Shown in pieces: positions 33,625-42,027 of a stretch of 64,000 bases of DNA. How positions within the stretch are numbered: the stretch's first letter is position 1; each line of letters starts with the position of its first letter. A program made the translations under genes and the position numbers. The notes under the pieces were generated by a model. The model did no database searches. It saw nothing but the letters and a program-made list of their open reading frames with translations, and was not told the DNA's origin. This DNA comes from Psychromonas ingrahamii 37. Lineage in GTDB: Bacteria > Pseudomonadota > Gammaproteobacteria > Enterobacterales > Psychromonadaceae. The stretch covers positions 1,488,001 through 1,552,000 of the forward strand of contig NC_008709.1 of the NCBI RefSeq assembly GCF_000015285.1, written 5' to 3'.

Positions 33625-35913
33625 GTGCAACAGCGATATCAGATAAGTGTTCAGGGCCGGGTGCAAGGGGTCGGTTTCAGGCCTTTTGTAGCAGTGACTG
33701 CTGCTAATCTTAATCTGACTGGTTGGGTGCGTAATATCAGGCAGTCGGTATTAATTGAGATACAGGGTGAACCTTTCGAAACACAAAAATTTTTGCAGCA
33801 ACTGCAGTCAAAAGCGCCGGCACTGGCAAAGATTGAGCAGCTTAATCACCAACAAATAGACAACAACGATCAGACTGGCTTCCATATTTTAGAAAGCAGC
33901 GGAAAAAATGAGGGGGTGGTGAGTATTTCGCCGGACATCGGAATTTGTGAACACTGTCAAAAAGAGCTTTTTTACGAGGAGAATAGACGCTATCGCTACC
34001 CCTTTATCAGTTGCACCCAATGCGGTCCACGCTACAGTATTCTCCAAAAGTTACCTTTTGATCGCTGTCATACCACCTTAAATGCTTTTCCAATGTGCGA
34101 GGATTGTTTAGCCGAGTATAAAAATCTAAAGGACAGGCGTTTTCATGCTCAGGGAATTAACTGCGCAAAATGTGGTCCGCAGGTCAGTTTTATTAATCAT
34201 AAAGGGGAAAGAATTGCTGAAAAAGAAGCGGCATTAACCCTTGCTATTAATGCTCTGCAGGCGGGTAAAATACTTGCGGTAAAAGGATTAACTGGCTTTC
34301 ATATTATGGTTGATGCCTGCAATCACCAAGCCGTTTTACGGCTGCGGGCGAGAAAGCAACGTCCTGAAAAACCTTTTGCGCTTATGTACCCACAATTATC
34401 TATGGTCAAGTCCGATTGTCTCCTAGGGGAGCAGGAAAAGTTACTGCTCTGCAGTGCGATTGCACCTATTGTACTGCTGGAAAATAAACACAGTAATCTC
34501 TCGCTCAGCCCTGCTATTGCGCCGAATAATCCTTATCTTGGTGTTATGTTAGCTTATACCCCATTGCATCAGCTTATCTGCCGGGCGATTAATAAACCGC
34601 TGGTGGTGACCAGTGCCAATCGCAGTGGCGAGCCAGTTTGTTGCGATAATGAGCAGGCATTAGAGCAGCTAAGCCAGCTGGTGGATGGATTTGTAATGCA
34701 CGATCGGGAAATCTACCAGGGATTAGATGATTCCATTGTGAAATTTGTTAACCATGAGCCGATGCTGTTAAGGCGTGCACGGGGATATGTACCTGATTAT
34801 TTGACCTTGGATACTGAGTACCCCTCGATAGTGGCGCTGGGCGGGCAATTAAAAAACAGCATCGCCATAAGCAAAGGTAAACGGCTTTATTTAAGCCAGT
34901 ATATTGGCTCACTTGATAATATCGCGTCGGTCAATCGCCATCAAAGAACCCAAAAAATAATGAGCCGTTTAATGGGCGTGACGGCCGATTGTGTTGCCTG
35001 TGATCTGCATCCTGATTACGTGACCACGCAATTGGCCAAAAAACAGCATCTGCCTATTATTAGCACGCAGCATCATTTGGCACATCTTTATGCGGCGATG
35101 CTCGAGCATCAGATAATTGATCAGGCATTTGCTGTAGTTTGGGATGGCAACGGTTATGGCGAAGATGGCACCTTATGGGGAGGTGAATTTATAGCTGTCA
35201 CGGCCGATAAGCCGCAAAGAGTGGCTACTTTTTTACCTTTTAAATTGCCCGGTGGGGCGGCTGCGATTAAAGAGCCAAGGCGGGTGGCTGTGGCACTTTT
35301 ATATGAAGTTTATGGTAAAAAGATTGCCTCGAACGAAGTGCTTAAGTCATTATCCCCCTTTGAATTATCAACCATCAAGCAGCTTTTAAAAATGATCTCT
35401 AATAATATCAACAGCCCGTTAACCAGCAGTGCAGGGCGCTTATTTGATGGTATTTCCAGCTTATTGAATTTAGGTCAGATCAGCAGTTTTGAAGGGGAAG
35501 CTGCAATGCGCCTGGAATTTGCGGCAAAAACCTCAAAGGACAAGGGCAGCTATCCAGTGCCCGTTGATTTTGCCGTGACCCCTAATATTATCGACTGGCG
35601 GCCTATGCTTGCAGCGATCATTACTGATATCGGTAACCATGTTTCATCCGCTATTATTGCCAGGCGTTTTCACAACAGCGCCGCCATTATTATTTTGAAA
35701 ATAGCACAGCATTATGGCGTTACACAAATATTATTAACCGGGGGATGTTTTCAAAATTCTCTGCTTATTGAAATAACCTTCGCGCTTTTGCAGGAACAGG
35801 GAATAGCGGTTTTGTGGCATAAAAAGTTACCTGCTAATGATGCCAGCCTCTGTGTGGGGCAGATAATGGGAGCTTATAAAGCTCGGCATAGCTATTTAAA
35901 CAAAAAACAGTAG
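33625..35913 (+). CDS. hypF: Carbamoyltransferase HypF
   Basis: Converts carbamoyl phosphate and ATP to carbamoyl-adenylate and moves the carbamoyl group to the C-terminal Cys of HypE, the first step to the cyanide ligands. 762 residues. Acylphosphatase domain (about 1-90, GRVQGVGFRPFV). Two zinc-finger pairs CEHC...CTQC and CEDC...CAKC (about 105-190). YrdC-like domain (about 200-380, VKGLTGFHIM, RKQRPEKPFALM). Kae1-like domain with HHLAHLYAAMLEH and VWDGNGYGEDGTLWGGEF. GTG 33619 is only one base after AAGG, whereas GTG 33625 has a seven-base spacing, so I choose it. Confidence 0.95.
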   Translation: MQQRYQISVQGRVQGVGFRPFVAVTAANLNLTGWVRNIRQSVLIEIQGEPFETQKFLQQLQSKAPALAKIEQLNHQQIDNNDQTGFHILESSGKNEGVVSISPDIGICEHCQKELFYEENRRYRYPFISCTQCGPRYSILQKLPFDRCHTTLNAFPMCEDCLAEYKNLKDRRFHAQGINCAKCGPQVSFINHKGERIAEKEAALTLAINALQAGKILAVKGLTGFHIMVDACNHQAVLRLRARKQRPEKPFALMYPQLSMVKSDCLLGEQEKLLLCSAIAPIVLLENKHSNLSLSPAIAPNNPYLGVMLAYTPLHQLICRAINKPLVVTSANRSGEPVCCDNEQALEQLSQLVDGFVMHDREIYQGLDDSIVKFVNHEPMLLRRARGYVPDYLTLDTEYPSIVALGGQLKNSIAISKGKRLYLSQYIGSLDNIASVNRHQRTQKIMSRLMGVTADCVACDLHPDYVTTQLAKKQHLPIISTQHHLAHLYAAMLEHQIIDQAFAVVWDGNGYGEDGTLWGGEFIAVTADKPQRVATFLPFKLPGGAAAIKEPRRVAVALLYEVYGKKIASNEVLKSLSPFELSTIKQLLKMISNNINSPLTSSAGRLFDGISSLLNLGQISSFEGEAAMRLEFAAKTSKDKGSYPVPVDFAVTPNIIDWRPMLAAIITDIGNHVSSAIIARRFHNSAAIIILKIAQHYGVTQILLTGGCFQNSLLIEITFALLQEQGIAVLWHKKLPANDASLCVGQIMGAYKARHSYLNKKQ

Positions 35914-36125
35914 CACTGTTATTACACCTGAAAATGCCATTCAATCGCTTAATTAACCAGGCTAAATATCTGTGTACTGGCGGGAGATATACGACACTTT
36001 GAGTCAATGAAATTATTATTCAATGCGTATCTCATAAGGGAAAATGACAGATTGAATCAAAATCTATAAAAGAGGCAGACGTATTAGTAAAATGAGTTGA
36101 ACTAAGCGCTACAAGGAGTAAAACC

Positions 36126-36586
36126 ATGGCGATGGCAGAAACGGTAAAATCTTATCTATTAAAACATCAAATTGATTATAAGCTGGTGGCGCATCCAGTC
36201 GTGAGAGTGCTGAGGCACTGCATATTCCCGAAGATCATATTGCCAAAGCGGTCATTGTCAAAGATACGCAGGGTTATGCCATGATCGTTATTCCAGAGCA
36301 CCATTGGCTCAAACTAAAGGTAATGAAAGAGGATCTCGACCGGGAATTAGAACTGGCAGAAGAAACTGAAATTAATAAATTATTTAGCGACTGTCAATCC
36401 GGTGCAATTCCGCCACTGGGCCCGGCCTATAAACTGGAAACCTTTATGGATCAGCGTCTGTTGGCGCTGGCTAATGTCTTTTTTGAAGCCGGAGATCATG
36501 AACATATGGTACATATTGATGGTAAAGCATTGCACACTTCATTAAAGGGGGTGAGACAGGGTTATTTTAGCCATAATAATGATTAA
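36126..36586 (+). pseudogene. YbaK/prolyl-tRNA-deacylase family gene broken by a one-base frameshift
   Basis: YbaK/EbsC-family proteins hydrolyse mischarged aminoacyl-tRNAs. From ATG 36126 (AAGGAG at 36113-36118, ideal spacing) the frame reads MAMAETVKSYLLKHQIDYK then LVAHPV. It then loses the family at 36200. The next frame at once continues ESAEALHIPEDHIAKAVIVK and runs on to the stop at 36586. Adding one A between 36200 and 36201 restores HPVSESAEAL. The gene is otherwise full length (about 153 residues) with the AIPPLGPAYKLETFMD core. It could be a recent mutation or an assembly error. Confidence 0.85.
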
Positions 36587-36905
36587 ATGCAGTCGCTTGG
36601 CCTGCTGTGACAAGCTCGATGATTATGCCCTGTAATATGTGCTTAGCGGTGATTAGGTTGTCCATTTACCACTGCATAAAGCGCCTTATGATATCCACAT
36701 GACAGGGCGTCATAATGACTTTTAACTTAGTTTTTAATGACTTTTTTATTTAATTTTATGATTTACAAGAATATAACATACTGATCTCCCATCTTTGAGA
36801 AATCAGTTAAATATCTCATTTTTATAAAAAAAAAGAGATAGTAGTGGACGTAACTTTAAACTTTAAGCAACCTAAGAGCAGGGAAATATTCTAAAGGGAG
36901 AAGCC
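36587..36905. other. Intergenic region upstream of the DUF1538 operon
   Basis: About 320 bases with no gene, very AT-rich in its right half. It presumably carries the promoter of the umpAB-like operon. AAAGGGAG at 36893-36900 is the ribosome site of the first gene. Confidence 0.5.
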
Positions 36906-37640
36906 ATGAAAGCAATGATTGCGTTATTTAAAGCAATGTTGGGAAGCTTTCGTGATCTTCTGCCTATCATCTGCGTGATAGCTTTCTTTCAATTTGCGGT
37001 ATTACAAGAACCCCTTCCAAATATATTATCCATTCTTTTTGGCCTGCTTTTTGTCATTCTAGGGCTGACCTTTTTCATTTTTGGCTTGAATATGGGGTTA
37101 TTTCCCATTGGTGAAAGCATGGCGCAATCTTTCGCCCGAAAAGGAAGTCTCTTCTGGTTGATTTTATTTGCATTTTGTTTAGGTTTTGGAACAACTATTG
37201 CCGAGCCGGCATTAACCGCAGTGGCTAATGAGGCTGCAAAAGTGGCTGCAGAAGGTGGGGTGATCCCGCAAACTATTGAAAAAATGGACGACTACGCCAA
37301 TGGATTGAGAGTGACGGTGGCGTTTTCAGTGGGGCTCGCTATTGTGCTGGGTGTGGTGCGCATACTTAAAGGCTGGCCTATCCATATTATGATTATTGGC
37401 GGTTATATTGGGGTTGTCGTATTGACCTGGTTTGCCCCCGAAACTATTATTGGTATTGCTTACGATTCCGGGGGCGTTACCACCTCGACGATCACAGTCC
37501 CTCTGGTCACCGCTTTGGGCATCGGCCTGGCATCATCCATTAAAGGTCGAAATCCTATGGTGGACGGGTTTGGTTTGATTGCATTTGCTTCGCTGTTACC
37601 AATGATTTTTGTGATGCTCTATGGAATGTTTTTATCATGA
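36906..37640 (+). CDS. umpA: DUF1538 membrane protein, UmpA-like antiporter subunit
   Basis: 244-residue multi-spanning inner-membrane protein of the DUF1538 family. A two-gene pair of this family (UmpAB of Halomonas) has been reported to act as a Na+(Li+,K+)/H+ antiporter; transfer of that role is by homology. About seven hydrophobic segments are visible. Family motifs are [30 protein letters not shown] and [22 protein letters not shown], the last two forming a likely ion path. The last motif is repeated in the next gene. ATGA overlap (37637-37640) with umpB shows coupling. Confidence 0.85.
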   Translation: MKAMIALFKAMLGSFRDLLPIICVIAFFQFAVLQEPLPNILSILFGLLFVILGLTFFIFGLNMGLFPIGESMAQSFARKGSLFWLILFAFCLGFGTTIAEPALTAVANEAAKVAAEGGVIPQTIEKMDDYANGLRVTVAFSVGLAIVLGVVRILKGWPIHIMIIGGYIGVVVLTWFAPETIIGIAYDSGGVTTSTITVPLVTALGIGLASSIKGRNPMVDGFGLIAFASLLPMIFVMLYGMFLS

Positions 37641-38431
37641 TAAGTCTGGCGCAATTCTTTAATACTTTTATTGACACAGTTGTTGACGTTATTCCTATTG
37701 CGACCATCATTTTCGGGTTCCAAATTGTGGTGTTAAGAAAGCCTATAGCAAATTTGCACCGGGTTATATTGGGTTTTTTCTACGTAATTTTAGGATTGAC
37801 GCTGTTTTTGTTGGGGTTGGAGTTAGCACTTTTTCCCTTGGGTGAAACCATGGCGAAGCAGCTGACCGCACCAGAATTTCTTTACTCTCTTAAAGATGAT
37901 ATTACAGAGTCTCTGAGCTGGATTGACTATTATTGGGTTTATCTATTCGCATTTGCTATCGGATTTAGCACCACCATTGCAGAGCCTTCGTTAATTGCCG
38001 TTGCGATAAAAGCCAATCAGGTTTCAGGTGGGGCGATTAGGGTTAATGGTTTGCGTATTGCCGTAGCGTTAGGTGTCGCGATTGGAATTTCGTTAGGGAG
38101 TTACAGGATTGTGGTGGGTGACCCTATTCATTATTACATTATGGCTGGTTATACAGTGGTTATTATACAAACAAATTTTGCGCCAAAACAGATAATAGCA
38201 CTCGCCTATGATTCTGGTGGTGTTACAACATCTACGGTGACAGTGCCGTTGGTCACCGCATTAGGTTTAGGCTTAGCTTCCCAAGTGCCGGGAAGAAACC
38301 CTGTTATTGATGGTTTTGGATTGGTCGCATTTGCCAGTCTGTTTCCCATTATTTCAGTAATGGCATATGCTCAAATTACTCAATGGCTAAATTCAAGAGC
38401 ATCTTCTAAGGAGAATGATAATGCGCTTTAA
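37637..38431 (+). CDS. umpB: DUF1538 membrane protein, UmpB-like antiporter subunit
   Basis: 264-residue paralogue of the preceding gene with the same fold: [30 protein letters not shown] and [22 protein letters not shown]. Both chains begin with an amphipathic segment and have parallel motif spacing, so they probably form a heteromeric carrier. Start ATG 37637 overlaps umpA by four bases. The 3' end overlaps the PII-like gene by 11 bases. The C-terminus is hydrophilic ([10 protein letters not shown]). Confidence 0.85.
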   Translation: MISLAQFFNTFIDTVVDVIPIATIIFGFQIVVLRKPIANLHRVILGFFYVILGLTLFLLGLELALFPLGETMAKQLTAPEFLYSLKDDITESLSWIDYYWVYLFAFAIGFSTTIAEPSLIAVAIKANQVSGGAIRVNGLRIAVALGVAIGISLGSYRIVVGDPIHYYIMAGYTVVIIQTNFAPKQIIALAYDSGGVTTSTVTVPLVTALGLGLASQVPGRNPVIDGFGLVAFASLFPIISVMAYAQITQWLNSRASSKENDNAL

Positions 38432-38771
38432 ACTAATAATTGCCTTTGTAGAAGATACAAGGACAGATGCTGTCTTAGATGCGGCGCGCAAAGCAGGAGC
38501 GACCGGCGCAACCGTCATTAATAACGCGAGAGGGGAAGGGGTCATTCAAAAAACGACTTTTTTTGGTCTGACGTTAGATGTTCAAAAAGATGTTTTATTA
38601 TTTGTAGTCGAAGAGCACTTATCGCGGGAAATATTAGAAACAATTAACCGGGTTGGTGAGTTTGATCTGCAGTCGGGGCAGGGCATTGCTATTCAAATAG
38701 ATATTGAAGATGCAGTCGGTGTTGCCCATCAGATAGATACATTAACTAAGGCAGTAGAGGACGAGCTATGA
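38421..38771 (+). CDS. PII-like signalling protein of the DUF1538 operon
   Basis: 116-residue GlnB/PII-like trimer-forming protein. The N-terminus ([20 protein letters not shown], then GATGATVINNARG) and the C-terminal GIAIQIDIEDAVGVAHQI fit the PII fold. The canonical T-loop with its uridylylated Tyr is not evident, so this is not a normal nitrogen-signalling GlnB. PII-like proteins next to transporters usually bind a nucleotide or ion and gate the transporter. ATG 38421 is preferred over ATG 38415 because AAGGAG at 38408-38413 is spaced seven bases from it. ATGA overlap with the CBS gene. Confidence 0.8.
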   Translation: MRFKLIIAFVEDTRTDAVLDAARKAGATGATVINNARGEGVIQKTTFFGLTLDVQKDVLLFVVEEHLSREILETINRVGEFDLQSGQGIAIQIDIEDAVGVAHQIDTLTKAVEDEL

Positions 38772-39172
38772 ACCAGAAAAAGGTTATCAGAGTGAGAGAC
38801 GTGATGGTCAATGCCTATGTGATGATTGATGGTATTGCAACCGTGAAAGAAGGTATTCGACTGGCACGGGAACATGTTGTAAAAGTGTTAGTGGTGAATA
38901 AACGTTACGATGATGATGAATATGGTATTGTTTTGATGAATGATATTGCTAAGAAAATTCTGGCACAGAATCGTTCTGTTGAGCGCAGTAATATTTATGA
39001 AATCATGACCAAACCTGCGCTATCTGTTGCACCTGATATGAATGTTAAATACTGTGCGCGTTTATTTGAGCGATTTGGTATCAGTCGCGCACCCGTCATT
39101 GAAGATGGCAAAATTATTGGTATCGTCAGTTACAACAATATTGTACTTAACGGTATGGCGTTGGAGGGCTAA
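38768..39172 (+). CDS. CBS-domain protein of the DUF1538 operon
   Basis: 134-residue protein made of two CBS motifs (about 5-60 and 72-130): VRDVMVNAYVMIDG with VLVVNKRY, then IMTKPALSVAPDMNV and APVIEDGKIIGIVS. CBS pairs bind adenosine nucleotides and often regulate channels and carriers. As the fourth gene of a tightly coupled operon (ATGA overlap) after two carrier genes and a PII-like gene, it is probably a second regulatory input to the transporter. No membrane segment. Confidence 0.85.
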   Translation: MNQKKVIRVRDVMVNAYVMIDGIATVKEGIRLAREHVVKVLVVNKRYDDDEYGIVLMNDIAKKILAQNRSVERSNIYEIMTKPALSVAPDMNVKYCARLFERFGISRAPVIEDGKIIGIVSYNNIVLNGMALEG

Positions 39173-39461
39173 AACAGTAAAAAAAATAAAATCTCGAGAC
39201 TAAATTCAGTATCCCAACAAGATAGTTGAATTTTTCCTACAACACTGTCCTTTAATAAATGCTCTTTAATCAAGTTCAATAATGAGCGCCTGACGGTTGC
39301 TAAATTTCTTGCGCCGTCTTCTGCCAACGCTTTATCTCAGTATTTTTTATTTTTGCTGGTTTTTGATTTGTCTTTATTTCTCTGGGTAAGGCAACGCTAC
39401 TCTGCTACCCAATAGCGTCTATACTGAAGATGGGCGTGTTGAATCATAAAGGAGAGAGATT

Positions 39462-39914
39462 ATGTCAAAGACGTTGGTAATGGTAACAAATGCAAGTGCT
39501 GCACGGGTTTTTAGCTACCAAGCGCACGAAGAGTTTAGTTTGCTTAAAGAGTTTAGCCATCCAGAAAGTCGTCAGAAAGGAAGTGATCTGGTCAGTGACC
39601 GTCCCGGGCACTACAATGCAAAAGGTGGGGGGCACGGTGCCTTTGTTTCGCCTAATAACCCCAAGGAAATTGAAGTCGAACGTTTTGCGCATGAACTGGC
39701 AAGCTGGTTAGACGATCAACGCAAGCAAAATCGTTGTGCTCAGATAATGTTGGTCGCCGACCCAAGTTTTTTAGGGATTCTTAATAAATCGCTTAATAAT
39801 CAAACTGCACAGTTAGTTTTCAAATCTCTGAACAAAGACTACTCACATGTGGTTCCACGCTCTCTTCCTGAAATATTGGGGCTTATCGCACCGAAAAAAG
39901 ATCCACTTAGTTAG
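39462..39914 (+). CDS. Host-attachment (Host_attach / baeRF-like) family protein
   Basis: 150-residue protein of the family annotated as protein required for attachment to host cells, which is related to archaeal/bacterial release-factor-1-like folds. Family marks: TLVMVTNASAARVF at the N-terminus, LVSDRPGHYNAKGGG, ERFAHELASWLDD and MLVADPSFLGILNKSL. ATG 39462 follows AAGGAGAGAG at optimal spacing. The real biological role is not established, and the name should not be taken to mean symbiosis here. Flanked by 289 bases without genes on the left. Confidence 0.85.
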   Translation: MSKTLVMVTNASAARVFSYQAHEEFSLLKEFSHPESRQKGSDLVSDRPGHYNAKGGGHGAFVSPNNPKEIEVERFAHELASWLDDQRKQNRCAQIMLVADPSFLGILNKSLNNQTAQLVFKSLNKDYSHVVPRSLPEILGLIAPKKDPLS

Positions 39915-40044
39915 TTTAATCCTGTGCTGATACTCTTGGCATAGTAGCCCTGAAGCTGGTTTCCGTTATTAGCTTTGGGGCAAACATAACTCAATTTAAA
40001 TAATGGCTGTCATTATAGTATTTTTTTTTGTGATGATTTTTTGG

Positions 40045-40270
40045 TCACAATATTATTATCTTCCGAGTAGATACTTCTAATACAGTTTTTCCGGCTGCTT
40101 TAGCCAAATAGACTCCTCGGTCGGCAACCTTAATTAATTCATCGATGTCGCGTATATTATCCTCTTTACTGGCAACACCAATACTGATACTCCCAAGCCA
40201 AGTTCCCTTACCAATTTTCACTTGCATCTGCGCCACAGCATTACACAATAACTGTGTGGCGTATTACGAT
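40045..40270 (-). pseudogene. C-terminal relic of a GGDEF domain
   Basis: The minus strand reads AVAQMQVKIGKGTWLGSISI, then GVASKEDNIRDIDELI and KVADRGVYLAKAAGK. These are the last 60 or so residues of a diguanylate cyclase domain, from after the GGDEF loop to the terminal helix. The catalytic signature and everything before it are missing, and a stop lies upstream in frame. It is unrelated in detail to the relic at 3505-3924, so it is a second independent loss. Confidence 0.8.
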
Positions 40271-40347
40271 TGATTGATGATCTGAACTTTTGTAAGGCCC
40301 GATTACAAATTAATCATGCTGTACTATGAAGGGGAGTGATTAAAATG

Positions 40348-40881
40348 CTATTTAGAACAGTTGTCCCGTTGTCCGGTGATCATTTGCTTAATTAAATTTA
40401 CAGGACCAAATTTGCTTAACAAGAAAACTGCCGACACATGAATAACCACTAAGGTCATGGTTGTGCTTGCTAAGAACTCATGTATCTCCTCAAGCCAATC
40501 ACCTACCCAGAATACATCTAACTCCGTCATCCAACCGGAGAGACCGGTGCTTAACAGGCAAAATAATAATGCGAAGACCATTAAGCCACCAAGAGGAGTA
40601 TGACCCTCTGAGACTTCGAACCGTCCTGATATAAGTAAATTTAAATGCTGCTTAATGCCACTAGACGTTGGTAAAAAGTCTTTAAAACGCGCATTTTTAG
40701 AGCCAATAAACCCCCATAGTATACGAATTGCCAAGGCGGCTAAAATATAATAACCAGCCCAGCGATGGTTTGTTTCACCTTCTTCAAAAATCAGGAAGTT
40801 GAGCAGAAACGAGGCTGCCACTGTCCAATGAAAAAAACGAACGAGTGGATCCCAAATCATTGATTGTGCTTTCATAGTCAT
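40348..40881 (-). CDS. Cytochrome b561 family protein
   Basis: 177-residue di-haem cytochrome b (Ni-dependent-hydrogenase-type/b561 fold) with four hydrophobic helices. Likely haem ligands are H18 (VRFFHWTVA), H39 (NHRWAGYY), a histidine in the EGHTPLGGLM segment and those in EIHEFLAST and VVIHVSAVF. It probably moves electrons from the quinone pool to a periplasmic partner. It is encoded next to a PepSY-type secreted protein and divergent from a two-component system, a common set. ATG 40881 is very close to AGG, and ATG 40875 gives better spacing. Confidence 0.9.
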   Translation of the reverse strand: MTMKAQSMIWDPLVRFFHWTVAASFLLNFLIFEEGETNHRWAGYYILAALAIRILWGFIGSKNARFKDFLPTSSGIKQHLNLLISGRFEVSEGHTPLGGLMVFALLFCLLSTGLSGWMTELDVFWVGDWLEEIHEFLASTTMTLVVIHVSAVFLLSKFGPVNLIKQMITGQRDNCSK

Positions 40882-40898
40882 TACCTGTTATTAGTCGT

Positions 40899-41117
40899 CT
40901 ATTTCTTGTTTGAGAATTTCAGCGCTTTCGGGTGGAAATATATTTCTACTCTTTGTTTTTTGGTTATAACCCTAAAGTTCATAACACACACCGGATGATG
41001 CTTTGAATTTTTTATTTGATAACCCTGATCAAGCTGGTTTTGTCCGAATTGATCTTTTGGAATCAAGTTATATGACCATTTTGGGCCTGCTATTGCGGCC
41101 GCTGAGGCAACTATCAT
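40899..41117 (-). CDS. PepSY-type periplasmic protein with a probable lost start codon
   Basis: Small secreted partner of the cytochrome. The body (IPKDQFGQNQLDQGYQIK ... KKQRVEIYFHP) matches the PepSY-like proteins found beside cytochrome b561 and QseBC-type regulators. The available ATG at 41117 gives MIVASAAAIAGP, a signal peptide with no basic N-region. The same frame extends upstream as KKFLLATV preceded by AGG at 41144-41142, where related proteins have ATG. A TAA closes the frame a few codons further up. Either the original start has mutated or expression uses ATG 41117 inefficiently. Confidence 0.65.
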   Translation of the reverse strand: MIVASAAAIAGPKWSYNLIPKDQFGQNQLDQGYQIKNSKHHPVCVMNFRVITKKQRVEIYFHPKALKFSNKK

Positions 41118-41370
41118 GACAGTTGCAAGTAAAAATTTTTTCCTGTTTTTATTTAGTATTTAAGTTTAATCGAATTGTGCTTTGTTCGGATTTTTACTTT
41201 ACAAGATAAACCTTATGAATGACTTAAGAGGAAATAAATTAAGGGAGAGAGTATCGAGCATTGAATGATTTCCCGCTCAAGGGGGAAATTGTAATATACT
41301 TAAGCATTCTAAATACGGGGTGGTTTGCTTAATCGCTTGCAGCAAATGGAATTAAAGGAATAGATGATTA

Positions 41371-42027
41371 ATGCGTATTTTATTAGTTGAAGATGATGTT
41401 ATGTTAGGCGAATCCATGGTGGTTTCATTAATTCGTCATGGATACACAGTCGATTGGCTGCAATTGGGCGCTGCGGTAGAGATGACTTTAAGAACTGAAA
41501 ATTTTACGGCGATAATCTTAGATTTAACACTGCCGGATGCCGACGGTTTAGATATCCTGAGTCAAGTCAGGAAAGCGGGACATAAACTGCCAATCTTAAT
41601 TTTAACTGCGCGAGATGATATTGATGACAGAGTTAAAGGTCTTGATGGTGGGGCAGATGATTATTTGCTGAAACCTTTTGCTTTACAAGAACTGCTGGCG
41701 CGTTTACGGGTTATTGTCAGACGGGTATCGGGTTATGCTGAATCAAAGATTGAACTGCATGGCTTGGTTATCTCTTTGGCAAAAAACACCGTTGAGTATC
41801 ATGGTGCTGCTATAAAATTAACCAATACTGAATTTAAATTACTGACAACCTTAGTGACCAAAGCAGGTCGAGTATTAAGTAAAGAATATTTACAGCAAAC
41901 TTTATATGGCTGGGATGAGATGGCGAGCGATAACGCGATTGAAGTCTATATACATAATTTACGTAAGAAGATTAACAACCAATTAATTAAAAATATCAGA
42001 GGGGTTGGGTACATCATTGAAAAATAA
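41371..42027 (+). CDS. OmpR-family response regulator (QseB/PmrA type)
   Basis: 218-residue response regulator. Receiver domain 1-112 with D8/D9, phosphoacceptor D51 (LDLTLPDADG), T79 in LTARDD and K101 in LLKPFALQEL. Winged-helix DNA-binding domain about 125-217 (NTEFKLLTTLV, ending RGVGYIIEK). It starts at ATG 41371 after AAAGGAATAG, overlaps the kinase gene, and is divergent from the PepSY/cytochrome b561 pair, which are its likely targets. Confidence 0.93.
   Translation: MRILLVEDDVMLGESMVVSLIRHGYTVDWLQLGAAVEMTLRTENFTAIILDLTLPDADGLDILSQVRKAGHKLPILILTARDDIDDRVKGLDGGADDYLLKPFALQELLARLRVIVRRVSGYAESKIELHGLVISLAKNTVEYHGAAIKLTNTEFKLLTTLVTKAGRVLSKEYLQQTLYGWDEMASDNAIEVYIHNLRKKINNQLIKNIRGVGYIIEK

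Noticed and set aside
39462-39914. Evidence for a plant- or host-associated lifestyle from the host-attachment family name
   Set aside because: The family is widespread in free-living bacteria and the name is historical; nothing else in the window supports host association.
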